Below are positions 27,884-35,632 of a stretch of 64,000 nt of DNA, in pieces. The notes beneath the pieces were generated by a model. It was not told the DNA's origin. It saw only the letters and a program-made list of their open reading frames with translations, and made no database searches. The stretch is from contig DBRG01000021.1 of the NCBI GenBank assembly GCA_002305545.1, positions 108,211-172,210 on the forward strand, given 5' to 3'. Every line of letters begins with the position of its first letter. The first letter of the stretch is position 1. The stretch is from Bacteroidales bacterium UBA1374 (GTDB lineage Bacteria; Bacteroidota; Bacteroidia; Bacteroidales; UBA932). Position numbers and translations under genes: made by a program.

Positions 27884-28528
27884 TTATTTAACCATATAAT
27901 CCACAAAGATGGACTGTGTATGCACGTGTTCAGGCAGAATTTCTCCCGTCTTTACCATTTCTTTCACTTCTGCTATGACCAGATCGGCAGCCATAGCCAT
28001 CATACAATTGAAATTGCGTGTATTGCCCCTGTAAAACAGATTGCCTTCTTCATCGGCCACACTAGCTCCTATAAGGGCTACATCTGCTTTGAGAGGCGTT
28101 TCAAGCAGGTAATCCTTCCCATCTACACGGATCACTTCCTTTCCCTCTTGTATGACTGTGCCAAGACCTGTAGGGGTAAGTACACCACCCAGTCCCGCCC
28201 CAGCACAGCGGATCCGTTCAATGAGCGTACCCTGGGGAACAAAGGTGATTTTCAGTTCTCCGGCATGGTACTGCTCTCCGGTTGAGGGATTTGTCCCTAT
28301 GTGACTGGTTATGACCCTGGATGCCCTGCGGGCTGCGATCAGTTTTCCTGAACCCTTATCGGGAAAGCCAGTATCGTTGGCAATGATGGTTAGGTCTTTA
28401 ACGTCTGTTTCCAGGATAGCGTCCAGTATGCGATTAGGACTGCCAACCCCCAGGAACCCGCCAACCATTATGGTCATGCCGGATTTAATGTGAGAAACTG
28501 CTTCCTGTAGTGATATTAGTTTGCTCAT
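27884..28528 (-). CDS. atoD: CoA transferase subunit A (acetoacetate CoA-transferase type)
   Basis: A 214-residue class I CoA transferase alpha subunit, with the typical GGFLGVGSPNRILDAI near the start and ERIRCAGAGLGGVLTPTGLG in the middle. It pairs with subunit B encoded at 17980-18633. Acetoacetate released by Kce would receive CoA here. First gene of the lysine operon, 30 bp downstream of a promoter box. Confidence 0.92.
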   Translation of the reverse strand: MSKLISLQEAVSHIKSGMTIMVGGFLGVGSPNRILDAILETDVKDLTIIANDTGFPDKGSGKLIAARRASRVITSHIGTNPSTGEQYHAGELKITFVPQGTLIERIRCAGAGLGGVLTPTGLGTVIQEGKEVIRVDGKDYLLETPLKADVALIGASVADEEGNLFYRGNTRNFNCMMAMAADLVIAEVKEMVKTGEILPEHVHTQSIFVDYMVK

Positions 28529-28558
28529 AACGGATTGAAATGTTTAAGAATTAATCTA

Positions 28559-28566
28559 CAAATATA
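28559..28566 (-). promoter_or_regulatory. Promoter -7 box for the lysine fermentation operon
   Basis: TATATTTG on the minus strand matches TAnnTTTG, with a TTG 23 bp further upstream. It lies 30 bp before the first start codon and reads toward at least eleven closely spaced genes. Confidence 0.55.
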
Positions 28567-28598
28567 ACGATTTATTACGGAATTCTTGACAAAAAGCT

Positions 28599-28606
28599 TA
28601 TTTTTG
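28599..28606 (+). promoter_or_regulatory. Promoter -7 box for the antiporter gene
   Basis: TATTTTTG matches TAnnTTTG, 21 bp before the ATG at 28628. A TTGACA lies just upstream at 28586-28591. Confidence 0.45.
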
Positions 28607-28627
28607 TAATCTAAATCCCCCTCCAGA

Positions 28628-30121
28628 ATGACCATAACGGCCGAAAACATTCTCCTTGTAGGATCAGTATTGCTGTTCTTTAGTTTGCTGGCAGGGAAGA
28701 CTGGATACAAATTCGGAGTTCCCACCCTTTTGCTTTTCCTTGTGGTGGGAATGATATTTGGGAGCGAGGGTCTGGGATTGCAGTTTTCCAACCCGAAAAT
28801 CGCGCAATTCATAGGTGTGGTGGCGTTGAGTATCATACTGTTTTCCGGAGGTATGGATACCAAATACGAAGAGATAAGGCCTGTTGCCGCCCAGGGAGTC
28901 ATTCTGGCCACCCTGGGTGTGTTGCTTACAGCAATTCTTACCAGTGCTTTCATATACGGGCTTTCATTGCTCATACCCGGGTTTGACCTGCCCCTGCCTG
29001 TATGCCTTCTTCTGGGCAGCATCATGTCCTCTACCGATTCCGCCTCGGTTTTTGCCATACTCCGGTCAAAAGGGCTGAAACTCAAACACAACCTGCGACC
29101 ACTGCTGGAGCTGGAAAGCGGGAGCAATGACCCCATGGCCTACATGCTTACCATTACCATGCTCCAGGTAATCATGACCACGGACAATCTCAGGATATGG
29201 CAAGTGGCCCTGATGTTCTTATACCAGATGATCACGGGCGGTCTTGCCGGATTCCTGCTTGGGAAACTGTGCGCATACCTGATGAAGAAATCAAACATCG
29301 GGAACGATTCCCTTTACCCGATCCTGATACTTGCATTCTGCTTTTTTATATTTTCCTTCACAGACCTTATAAACGGAAACGGATTCCTTGCTGTTTACAT
29401 AGGAGGACTTGTGATAGGCAATTCCCGTTTTATACACAAAAGAACTGTCAAGAACTTTTTTGACGGGCTATCCTGGCTCTCGCAGATCATCATGTTTCTT
29501 GCCCTGGGCCTGCTGGTCAATCCTTCAGAGCTATGGCCCATCGCAGGGGTGGGATTGCTGATAGGTGTCTTTATGATCATACTGGCTCGTCCCATTGCCG
29601 TATTGTTATCACTTGTTCCTTTCCGAAGGATGACAATGCAATCACGGATATTCACAAGCTGGGTGGGACTCAGGGGTGCCGTACCCATTATCTTTGCAAC
29701 GTACCCCCTGGTAAATCAAGTTGCCCAGGCAAATGTTCTATTTAACATTGTCTTTTTTATTACCATACTTTCGCTCCTGTTCCAGGGAACTTCTATACCC
29801 TGGGTAGCACGGAAACTTCATGTTTCAATCCCTCAGAAAAAAACAGCCCGGTCAGAGTTTGAAATGGAGTTTTCAGAAGATATAAAATCTGCCATGAGCG
29901 AGGTGGTCGTAACCGAGGAAAGCCTGCGTTTCGGGAACAGGATGATGGAGATCCCGCTGCCTGACAAAACGCTCGTGGTAATGGTTAAAAGGGGCGATTC
30001 TTTTTTCATTCCCAGAGGCGGAACAGAGATTCATATCGGAGACAAACTGCTCATTATTTCTGATGACGAGAAAGCTTTAAGGGAAACTTACGAAAATCTT
30101 GGACTGGATTCAGACATATAA
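28628..30121 (+). CDS. Potassium (or sodium)/proton antiporter, CPA1 type with RCK_C domain
   Basis: A 497-residue membrane protein with about 12-13 helices in residues 5-390 and the CPA1 motifs SIMSSTDSASVFAILR and LESGSNDPMAY (the Asn-Asp ion site). The C-terminal 80 residues form a TrkA-C/RCK_C regulatory domain (MEIPLPDKTLVVMVKRGDSF). This layout matches NhaP2/CvrA-type potassium/proton antiporters, which control cell K+ and pH. It is divergent from the lysine operon, with 99 bp between their starts. Confidence 0.9.
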   Translation: MTITAENILLVGSVLLFFSLLAGKTGYKFGVPTLLLFLVVGMIFGSEGLGLQFSNPKIAQFIGVVALSIILFSGGMDTKYEEIRPVAAQGVILATLGVLLTAILTSAFIYGLSLLIPGFDLPLPVCLLLGSIMSSTDSASVFAILRSKGLKLKHNLRPLLELESGSNDPMAYMLTITMLQVIMTTDNLRIWQVALMFLYQMITGGLAGFLLGKLCAYLMKKSNIGNDSLYPILILAFCFFIFSFTDLINGNGFLAVYIGGLVIGNSRFIHKRTVKNFFDGLSWLSQIIMFLALGLLVNPSELWPIAGVGLLIGVFMIILARPIAVLLSLVPFRRMTMQSRIFTSWVGLRGAVPIIFATYPLVNQVAQANVLFNIVFFITILSLLFQGTSIPWVARKLHVSIPQKKTARSEFEMEFSEDIKSAMSEVVVTEESLRFGNRMMEIPLPDKTLVVMVKRGDSFFIPRGGTEIHIGDKLLIISDDEKALRETYENLGLDSDI

Positions 30122-30146
30122 ATAATATAACAATTTTGTTACATAT

Positions 30147-30164
30147 TATAACATATTTGTTATA
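30147..30164. terminator. Possible bidirectional terminator hairpin
   Basis: A perfect 7-bp AT stem (TATAACA, loop TATT, TGTTATA) sits in the 48-bp gap between the convergent antiporter and queA genes. It is nested in a longer 10-bp inverted repeat (30124-30133 with 30157-30166). Weak, with no G/C core. Confidence 0.3.
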
Positions 30165-30169
30165 TTTGT

Positions 30170-31420
30170 CTATAAATCAGTATTATTCTGCGAATTAGGA
30201 TTAAACAACAAACAGGAGTCCCCATAACTCAGAAAACGGTAGTTTCCGGCCAGTGCATGGTCATAAATAACCCTCCAATCCTCCCCTGTCAGGGCAGCAA
30301 CCAGCAAGAGCAAAGTGGAGTTTGGCTGGTGGTAATTTGTGATCAGAATGTCAGTGGTCAGGAACCTGTAGGAAGGTGCTATGATGATCTGGGTGGAGGC
30401 ATCCAAAATGGATATCTTCTCCCTGTCCATGTAAGTGCACAAATGCTCCAGGGAGGCCTTATAGGTAATCCCGGACGGTGTAACATAGGGTTCCCACTGG
30501 CCCACGAAGGAAGGGTTCCTGCCCCCCGCCGCCTGCAGGCCCAGGTAGTAAAGGCTTTCCAGGCAACGGCAGGAAGTGGTCCCGACTGACACCACAGGCC
30601 CCTTGTGTGATATCAACTGTTGCAAAAACTCCCTCGACACGCTGAATGGTTCGCTGTGCATAATGTGATCACGTATGTATCGGGTTTTTACCGGCCTGAA
30701 AGTGCCCGCCCCTACATGTAAAGTCAGTTCGCTGATCCCCATACCTCTTTTCCTGAGGTCATCCAATACTTTTAGAGAGAAATGCAGCCCCGCGGTAGGC
30801 GCTGCTACAGACCCCCTCTTGCGGGCATATATTGTCTGATAACGCTCCAGGTCACAATCTTCTGACTCCCTTTTAAGATAAGGGGGAATCGGGACCCTGC
30901 CCGAAGCCTCCAGGATTGCAGAAAACGGCAGACTGGCAGTCCAGCTGAAACGGACCAGGAACCTGTCAGCCTCCTGACCTAACAGGCTTGCCGAGAGGCC
31001 CAGACTTGCAAGTTTAGGGTCATTATGGGGATTGTACAGGGGCAAGTGACCGGTTTTCCATTTTTTTGCATTTCCTACAGCACAATACCACGTAGATGAA
31101 GCATATTGTGAAAATGCCAGTATGTATTCTTTGGGAGAGGCCGGTTCAAGACAGAAAACCTCTATCAGTGCTCCGGTTTCCTTGCGGAAAAATAATCTGG
31201 CCGGAACAACTTTTGTGTTATTGAATACGAGTAGGCTGTCCCTTGGCAGAAGGGATGGCAAATCCAGAAAAATATGATCAGACACCTTGCCGTCACGATA
31301 GCGCAATAATTTTGAGTCGTGCCTGACAGCAAGCGGATACCTGGCAATTTTTTGTTCCGGCAGGTTATAGGTAAAGTCTTCAATTCGAACTCCCGGGATT
31401 GGAAAATGAAATGTTGTCAT
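30170..31420 (-). CDS. queA: tRNA preQ1(34) S-adenosylmethionine ribosyltransferase-isomerase QueA
   Basis: The 416-residue protein carries the QueA signature RGSVAAPTAGLHFS and THEGPV-type segments (LTLHVGAGTFRPVK, MHSEPFSVS). It transfers the ribosyl part of SAM to preQ1-modified tRNA, making epoxyqueuosine, the substrate of QueH encoded at 14483. It is longer than the roughly 350-residue enterobacterial enzyme, with extra sequence around residues 110-180. The ATG at 31420 is preferred over the in-frame one at 31432 because the promoter box at 31430-31437 would place the transcript start after 31432. Confidence 0.92.
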   Translation of the reverse strand: MTTFHFPIPGVRIEDFTYNLPEQKIARYPLAVRHDSKLLRYRDGKVSDHIFLDLPSLLPRDSLLVFNNTKVVPARLFFRKETGALIEVFCLEPASPKEYILAFSQYASSTWYCAVGNAKKWKTGHLPLYNPHNDPKLASLGLSASLLGQEADRFLVRFSWTASLPFSAILEASGRVPIPPYLKRESEDCDLERYQTIYARKRGSVAAPTAGLHFSLKVLDDLRKRGMGISELTLHVGAGTFRPVKTRYIRDHIMHSEPFSVSREFLQQLISHKGPVVSVGTTSCRCLESLYYLGLQAAGGRNPSFVGQWEPYVTPSGITYKASLEHLCTYMDREKISILDASTQIIIAPSYRFLTTDILITNYHQPNSTLLLLVAALTGEDWRVIYDHALAGNYRFLSYGDSCLLFNPNSQNNTDL

Positions 31421-31429
31421 AAGTACCAT

Positions 31430-31437
31430 CAAAGGTA
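31430..31437 (-). promoter_or_regulatory. Promoter -7 box for queA
   Basis: TACCTTTG on the minus strand matches TAnnTTTG and is only 9 bp before the ATG at 31420, implying an almost leaderless message. Confidence 0.45.
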
Positions 31438-31486
31438 TTGTAATTTGGGTAACTTTTTTACTTAAAGTGTTACTTTAATATCTATT

Positions 31487-31511
31487 TTACATTTGTAATT
31501 TACATTTGTAT
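31487..31511. repeat. Two TTACAwwTGTAA operator-like sites (queA side)
   Basis: TTACATTTGTAA (31487-31498) is a perfect match and TTACATTTGTAT (31500-31511) has one mismatch, spaced 13 bp apart. They lie 50-75 bp upstream of the queA promoter box. Each contains TACATTTG, itself a TAnnTTTG match on the plus strand. Confidence 0.65.
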
Positions 31512-31863
31512 ATTCCTATTTAACAAATGGACTCGTTTTCCCAAGTTTTGCGCGCTTTATTTTTGTTTCATAAAATCGATCTGTTTACAAATTTAATAAT
31601 CGATTATTAGGTAGATATAATTAATTTATAATCTGTTATTTATAGAGTTTATTTACATCTTTATTTGAATGATGTCCGGGGATTTTTTCGCAATTTTTAT
31701 GGATAATATGCAGAATAACGAGATAAATGATTTTTATACCATTATTATCCTGTTTATTATGTGATTTATATGAAGTGATGATCGAAGATAAAAGCTTTTT
31801 TCAAATTTGATTCAAAAGCAATTGATTCTTAATGATGTATAATGCCAATATGGCGATCTTTGT

Positions 31864-31923
31864 TTACAAATGTATTATTTCAATATATTACATGTGTAAA
31901 CATTTTTTATATTACATTTGTAA
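31864..31923. repeat. Three TTACAwwTGTAA operator-like sites at exact 24-bp spacing
   Basis: TTACAAATGTAT (31864), TTACATGTGTAA (31888) and TTACATTTGTAA (31912) begin exactly 24 bp apart, just upstream of the small HTH gene. The last one contains the likely -7 box TACATTTG (31913-31920), so a protein bound there would block transcription. This fits autoregulation by the HTH protein. Confidence 0.7.
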
Positions 31924-31939
31924 AAATTGGTTTACAATT

Positions 31940-32347
31940 ATGAGAACGCGCTTGCAACAATTTTTATTGGCAGAAAACATCTCTCCTTCGCGTTTTGCGG
32001 ATCAGATCGGGATCCAGCGCTCAGGTTTATCTCATATATTGGCTGGAAGAAATAAACCCGGATTCGACTTTATTGAAAAGATGCTTCTAACCTACCCGTC
32101 TCTAAATGCAGAGTGGCTCATTACCGGAAAAGGCAAGATGTATAAAGAAATGCAGGAAATACTCCAGGAAACAACCCGGGATAAAACCCGGGAATCGTTT
32201 CCTGAAGAACCAGCTTTTACAGATAATATCAATTCATCTGTAAGTGCTTACAGTGAAACACCTGAAGTGGAACATAAGCTGAAAAAAGTGTTACTCTTTT
32301 ATTCTGACAACACGTTTACTGAATACATTCCCGACAGCGCCCTATGA
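31940..32347 (+). CDS. Small XRE/CI-like helix-turn-helix regulator
   Basis: A 135-residue protein starting at the ATG at 31940; a longer frame upstream runs through the operator array and is rejected. Residues 1-65 form a lambda-repressor-like HTH: FADQIGIQRSGLSHILAGRN holds the two helices, followed by the EWLITGKGKM segment common in Bacteroidota regulators of this type. The tail (about 66-135) is hydrophilic and ends LLFYSDNTFTEYIPDSAL; I recognise no ligand domain in it. The gene sits just behind three evenly spaced palindromes and its -7 box lies inside one, so it probably represses itself. Targets beyond itself and perhaps queA are unknown. Confidence 0.8.
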   Translation: MRTRLQQFLLAENISPSRFADQIGIQRSGLSHILAGRNKPGFDFIEKMLLTYPSLNAEWLITGKGKMYKEMQEILQETTRDKTRESFPEEPAFTDNINSSVSAYSETPEVEHKLKKVLLFYSDNTFTEYIPDSAL

Positions 32348-32375
32348 ACCTGATTGCCTGTTGCAATTAATCCTG

Positions 32376-32383
32376 TATATTTG
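32376..32383 (+). promoter_or_regulatory. Promoter -7 box for pyrD
   Basis: TATATTTG with a TTG 19 bp upstream (32354-32356), a good match to the Bacteroidota -33/-7 pattern, 20 bp before the pyrD ATG. Confidence 0.55.
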
Positions 32384-32403
32384 TTCAATAAACATGAAAT
32401 CAA

Positions 32404-33429
32404 ATGTATTTTATCATCAGGCCCCTTTTGTTCCTTTTTCCTCCCGAAACTGCCCATAAGCTGGCATTCAAGGCTTTGGCAATATTGAAATACATTCCCT
32501 TTGGGACCAGGGTTTTGCAGATGCTTTTTTCCTATAAGTCCTCCTCAATGCAAAAACAGGTAATGGGAATTGATTTCCCAAATCCCGTGGGACTCGCTGC
32601 CGGATTGGATAAAAATGCAGAGGTCTATAATCAGATGGGCGCTTTGGGCTTTGGTTTTGTTGAGATCGGATCTGTTACATTAGCTCCCCAGGAAGGGAAT
32701 CCGAAACCCAGAAGTTTCCGCCTGGTTAAGGACAAGGCTTTAATCAACAGGATGGGGATCAACAACTCCGGGGTAAAACAAATTGTACGCAATATCCAAA
32801 GAAACAAGCCGCATGTGATCATAGGCGGGAATATCTCAAAAAACACCAACACTCCCAATGATCTGGCTTACAAGGATTTTGAAAAGGCTTTTGCCCAAAT
32901 GTACGATTATGTGGATTATTTTGTCATTAATGTTAGCTGCCCTAACGTGAAAGATTTACGCAGTCTCCAGACGGTTGACAACCTGACCGGGATTATAAGG
33001 CATTTGACGGAAATCCGCAGGTACTGCGATGTATACCGGCCTATTTTGCTTAAGGTTTCCCCCGATCTTTCCACTGATATGTTGGATCAGGTGATTGAAT
33101 TGATCATGTTATCGGGCCTGGATGGCGTGGTGGCCTGCAACACAACCATATCCAGGGAGGGACTCGTAACGGCTAAGGAAAAGCTGGATGCCATAGGGGA
33201 AGGAGGCCTGAGCGGCGCCCCGCTTAAAGAAAAAGTTCTTTCTATCATCCGTTATATACATGCAAAAACTGAGGGCAACCTTCCCATTATTGGTGTGGGT
33301 GGAATCATGACACCACGTGATGCCAAAGACATGCTGGAGGCCGGCGCATCGCTTGTTCAGGTTTATTCCGGATTTATTTATGAAGGTCCTTGCTTTGTAC
33401 GTAAAATATTGAAATACATCAGTCAATAG
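32404..33429 (+). CDS. pyrD: Dihydroorotate dehydrogenase (quinone), class 2
   Basis: A 341-residue FMN enzyme. The N-terminal helices (MYFIIRPLLFLFPPETAHKL) are the membrane/quinone-binding part typical of class 2. The barrel has NPVGLAAGLDKNAE, FVEIGSVT, FVINVSCPNVKDLR (with the catalytic Ser in NVSCPN) and the phosphate-binding IGVGGI. It oxidises dihydroorotate to orotate in pyrimidine synthesis and passes electrons to quinone. A class 2 enzyme implies a menaquinone pool in this apparently fermentative organism. Confidence 0.95.
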   Translation: MYFIIRPLLFLFPPETAHKLAFKALAILKYIPFGTRVLQMLFSYKSSSMQKQVMGIDFPNPVGLAAGLDKNAEVYNQMGALGFGFVEIGSVTLAPQEGNPKPRSFRLVKDKALINRMGINNSGVKQIVRNIQRNKPHVIIGGNISKNTNTPNDLAYKDFEKAFAQMYDYVDYFVINVSCPNVKDLRSLQTVDNLTGIIRHLTEIRRYCDVYRPILLKVSPDLSTDMLDQVIELIMLSGLDGVVACNTTISREGLVTAKEKLDAIGEGGLSGAPLKEKVLSIIRYIHAKTEGNLPIIGVGGIMTPRDAKDMLEAGASLVQVYSGFIYEGPCFVRKILKYISQ

Positions 33430-33451
33430 CAATTACTTAAATTCTTGCTTT

Positions 33452-34549
33452 ATGTTAAAGAAATGGTTTCCGGTACTGTTTTCCTTACTGGGATTGGTAC
33501 TACTGTCCGTATCCTGCAATCGCTTACAGGATAAAGCAATCACAGAAATTGATGAACTATTTGCCCGGATCTGGCCTTCGGATGAACCCGGCGGGGTTGT
33601 GCTAGTGTTGAATAAAGAAAAGGTGGTATTCAGCAAAGGGTATGGACTGGCCACAATCGATCCTGAAACCCCCGCCACTCCTGCAACCAATTTTTGCATA
33701 GCTTCTGTATCCAAACAGTTCGCTTCCGTTGCCACCCTAAAACTGGCCCAGGAAGGCAGGTTATCACTGGAAGATCCTGTTTCAAAGTATTTTCCGCAAT
33801 TCCAGGCACCTTTTTTCCAGGACATCACCCTGGCCCATCTTCTTTCCCATACATCGGGGATTCCGGACGTAAGGCCACGCACGGACAGCCTGTATGTATA
33901 CCATTCCACCGATGTGGAATCATATTCCTATATGGACACCCTGAGTTTTTTGAATTTTGCGCCCGGATCCTCCTATGAATATATCAACCCCACGTACCAG
34001 CTTTTGTATACGGTCGTTGAAAAAGCATCGGGAGTGCCCTTTGAGGATTACATGATGACCGAATTGTTCCAGCCTGCGGGCATGTCAAATACGTTGTATT
34101 TTGAATCCGGCAGGGATATTCCCTCAATGGCCCATGGGTACCTTTTTAACAGTGAAACAGGAATATGGGAAGAATATGATTACGGTGAGGCATCATTTTT
34201 TGGTTCTAAGGCAGACGGTGCGCTCTATACTTCGGCAGAAGAATTTGTTCTTTGGGAATATGCCTTGAGAAACAATGCAATCCTGGACAAGGAAATGACC
34301 GGCAAAGCCCATACATCGTATATTTTGACCGATATCCCGGATACCGGTTATGGTTACGGCTGGTTCATTTCGCAAATTAACGGAGCTCCGAAGATTTTCC
34401 ATACAGGAGATAACGGGGGCTTTAAAATCTATGCCGGCAGGTATCCGCAAACAGAGACCCTGCTGCTGATATTCTCGACCAGGGATTTTGAACGGGAAGA
34501 AACAGTGGAAAAAGTGGAAGGTATCCTGGTTGAAGCGGGTTGGCTATAA
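33452..34549 (+). CDS. Serine beta-lactamase-like hydrolase lipoprotein
   Basis: A 365-residue protein with a lipoprotein signal (LVLLSVSC, Cys22) and a class C beta-lactamase/penicillin-binding-like fold. The SxxK motif is SVSK at 85-88, the YxN motif is in SSYEYINPTY near 170, and a late HTGDNGG stands in for the KTG-like triad. These proteins are usually envelope peptidases or esterases rather than true beta-lactamases. It ends convergently with the M19 dipeptidase gene, the two stops overlapping by 6 bp. Substrate unknown. Confidence 0.87.
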   Translation: MLKKWFPVLFSLLGLVLLSVSCNRLQDKAITEIDELFARIWPSDEPGGVVLVLNKEKVVFSKGYGLATIDPETPATPATNFCIASVSKQFASVATLKLAQEGRLSLEDPVSKYFPQFQAPFFQDITLAHLLSHTSGIPDVRPRTDSLYVYHSTDVESYSYMDTLSFLNFAPGSSYEYINPTYQLLYTVVEKASGVPFEDYMMTELFQPAGMSNTLYFESGRDIPSMAHGYLFNSETGIWEEYDYGEASFFGSKADGALYTSAEEFVLWEYALRNNAILDKEMTGKAHTSYILTDIPDTGYGYGWFISQINGAPKIFHTGDNGGFKIYAGRYPQTETLLLIFSTRDFEREETVEKVEGILVEAGWL

Positions 34550-35623
34550 AAGCCGCAGGAAATTGCCCCCCATTATCTTTTCTATGTCTGTAAAGGAATA
34601 ACCCCTTAAATGCAATTCTTCTGTAATAACCGGAAGAAGTGAAACGTCCTCCAAACCGGCGGGACAGACCTCTATCCCGTCAAAGTCAGACCCAATCCCT
34701 ACATGGTCCGGCCCTACCAGGGAAACCACGTGATCAATATGGTCGACCACCCGTTTGTAGGAAGGCCGGGGAAGTGCATAAAGGGCTTTTTTTGCCTCCT
34801 GCATGCGTTTTTCGTTCTCGGAAGGATTATCCCTGTATGCTTCCTCGGCTTCCTCATAGGCATCCAGTAATGGGGCAACAGCAAGGGAAAAGGCCTTGTC
34901 AAGAAAAGGGGGATTGAAGTTGATCTGAACCACCCCACCCTTTGCAGCAAGATCTATAATCATCTGATCTGTAAGATTTCTGGGAACGTCACATAAAGCT
35001 CTGCAACAAGAGTGGGTGGAGACTACCGGACGTGTGGAATACTTTAGCACATCGTAAAATGCTTCGTCAGATATGTGAGCCACATCCACCAGGATTCCCA
35101 GGCGGTTCATCTCGGCAATCAATTCCCGGCCAAAACGACTGACCCCGTTCCAGCGCTTCTCTTTGGTGGCACAACTGTCACACACTTCGTTGTTCCCGGC
35201 ATGGGTCAGGGTGATGTAGCGGACTCCCATCCTATAGAACAGGCGCAGTAGGGAAAGGTCCTTGTGAATGGGACCGGCGTTTTCCATGCCCAGGAATATG
35301 GCAATCCTGCCTTGCTTTTTCAACTTTCTGGCTGTACGGGCATCGGTTGCCAGGGCTGCTTTATCGGGGTAACGCTCCAGCATATCGTACACAGAGGTAA
35401 GCGCTTCAAGTGCCTTGTATGTGCATTCGTACGGCTCCCACTTATTGGAAACATAGATGGCAAAGAAGGATGCGTCTAGGCCTCCTTCTTTCATTCTTAC
35501 CAGATCCACGTGACCTGTTCCGGATCTCCGGCCTATGTCCAGACCATGTCTTCTGAGCATAATGGGTGTATCACAATGTGAATCAAGAACCAGGATTTTC
35601 TGGTGGATCTCTTTGGCTGTCAT
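34544..35623 (-). CDS. Membrane-type dipeptidase (peptidase M19)
   Basis: A 359-residue protein of the renal dipeptidase family. The zinc ligands are visible in LDSHCDTP (residue 15), MENAGP, VDVAHISD, VSTHSCCRAL and GIGSDFDGIEV near the C-terminus. It hydrolyses dipeptides with broad specificity. No signal peptide is seen, so it is likely cytoplasmic. It lies 9 bp downstream of a DUF2807 gene and may belong to the sigma-factor operon, though its role fits peptide catabolism better. Confidence 0.9.
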   Translation of the reverse strand: MTAKEIHQKILVLDSHCDTPIMLRRHGLDIGRRSGTGHVDLVRMKEGGLDASFFAIYVSNKWEPYECTYKALEALTSVYDMLERYPDKAALATDARTARKLKKQGRIAIFLGMENAGPIHKDLSLLRLFYRMGVRYITLTHAGNNEVCDSCATKEKRWNGVSRFGRELIAEMNRLGILVDVAHISDEAFYDVLKYSTRPVVSTHSCCRALCDVPRNLTDQMIIDLAAKGGVVQINFNPPFLDKAFSLAVAPLLDAYEEAEEAYRDNPSENEKRMQEAKKALYALPRPSYKRVVDHIDHVVSLVGPDHVGIGSDFDGIEVCPAGLEDVSLLPVITEELHLRGYSFTDIEKIMGGNFLRLL

Positions 35624-35632
35624 ATGTATACT

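Larger units (their letters stand above)
31438..31939. other. AT-rich regulatory gap with an operator array
   Basis: About 500 bp without a gene, clearly more AT-rich than its surroundings. It contains five copies of the palindrome TTACAwwTGTAA or close variants: 31487-31498, 31500-31511, 31864-31875, 31888-31899 and 31912-31923. A separate perfect 14-bp palindrome AATAATCGATTATT lies at 31595-31608. No open frame with coding character was seen in either direction. Confidence 0.75.
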
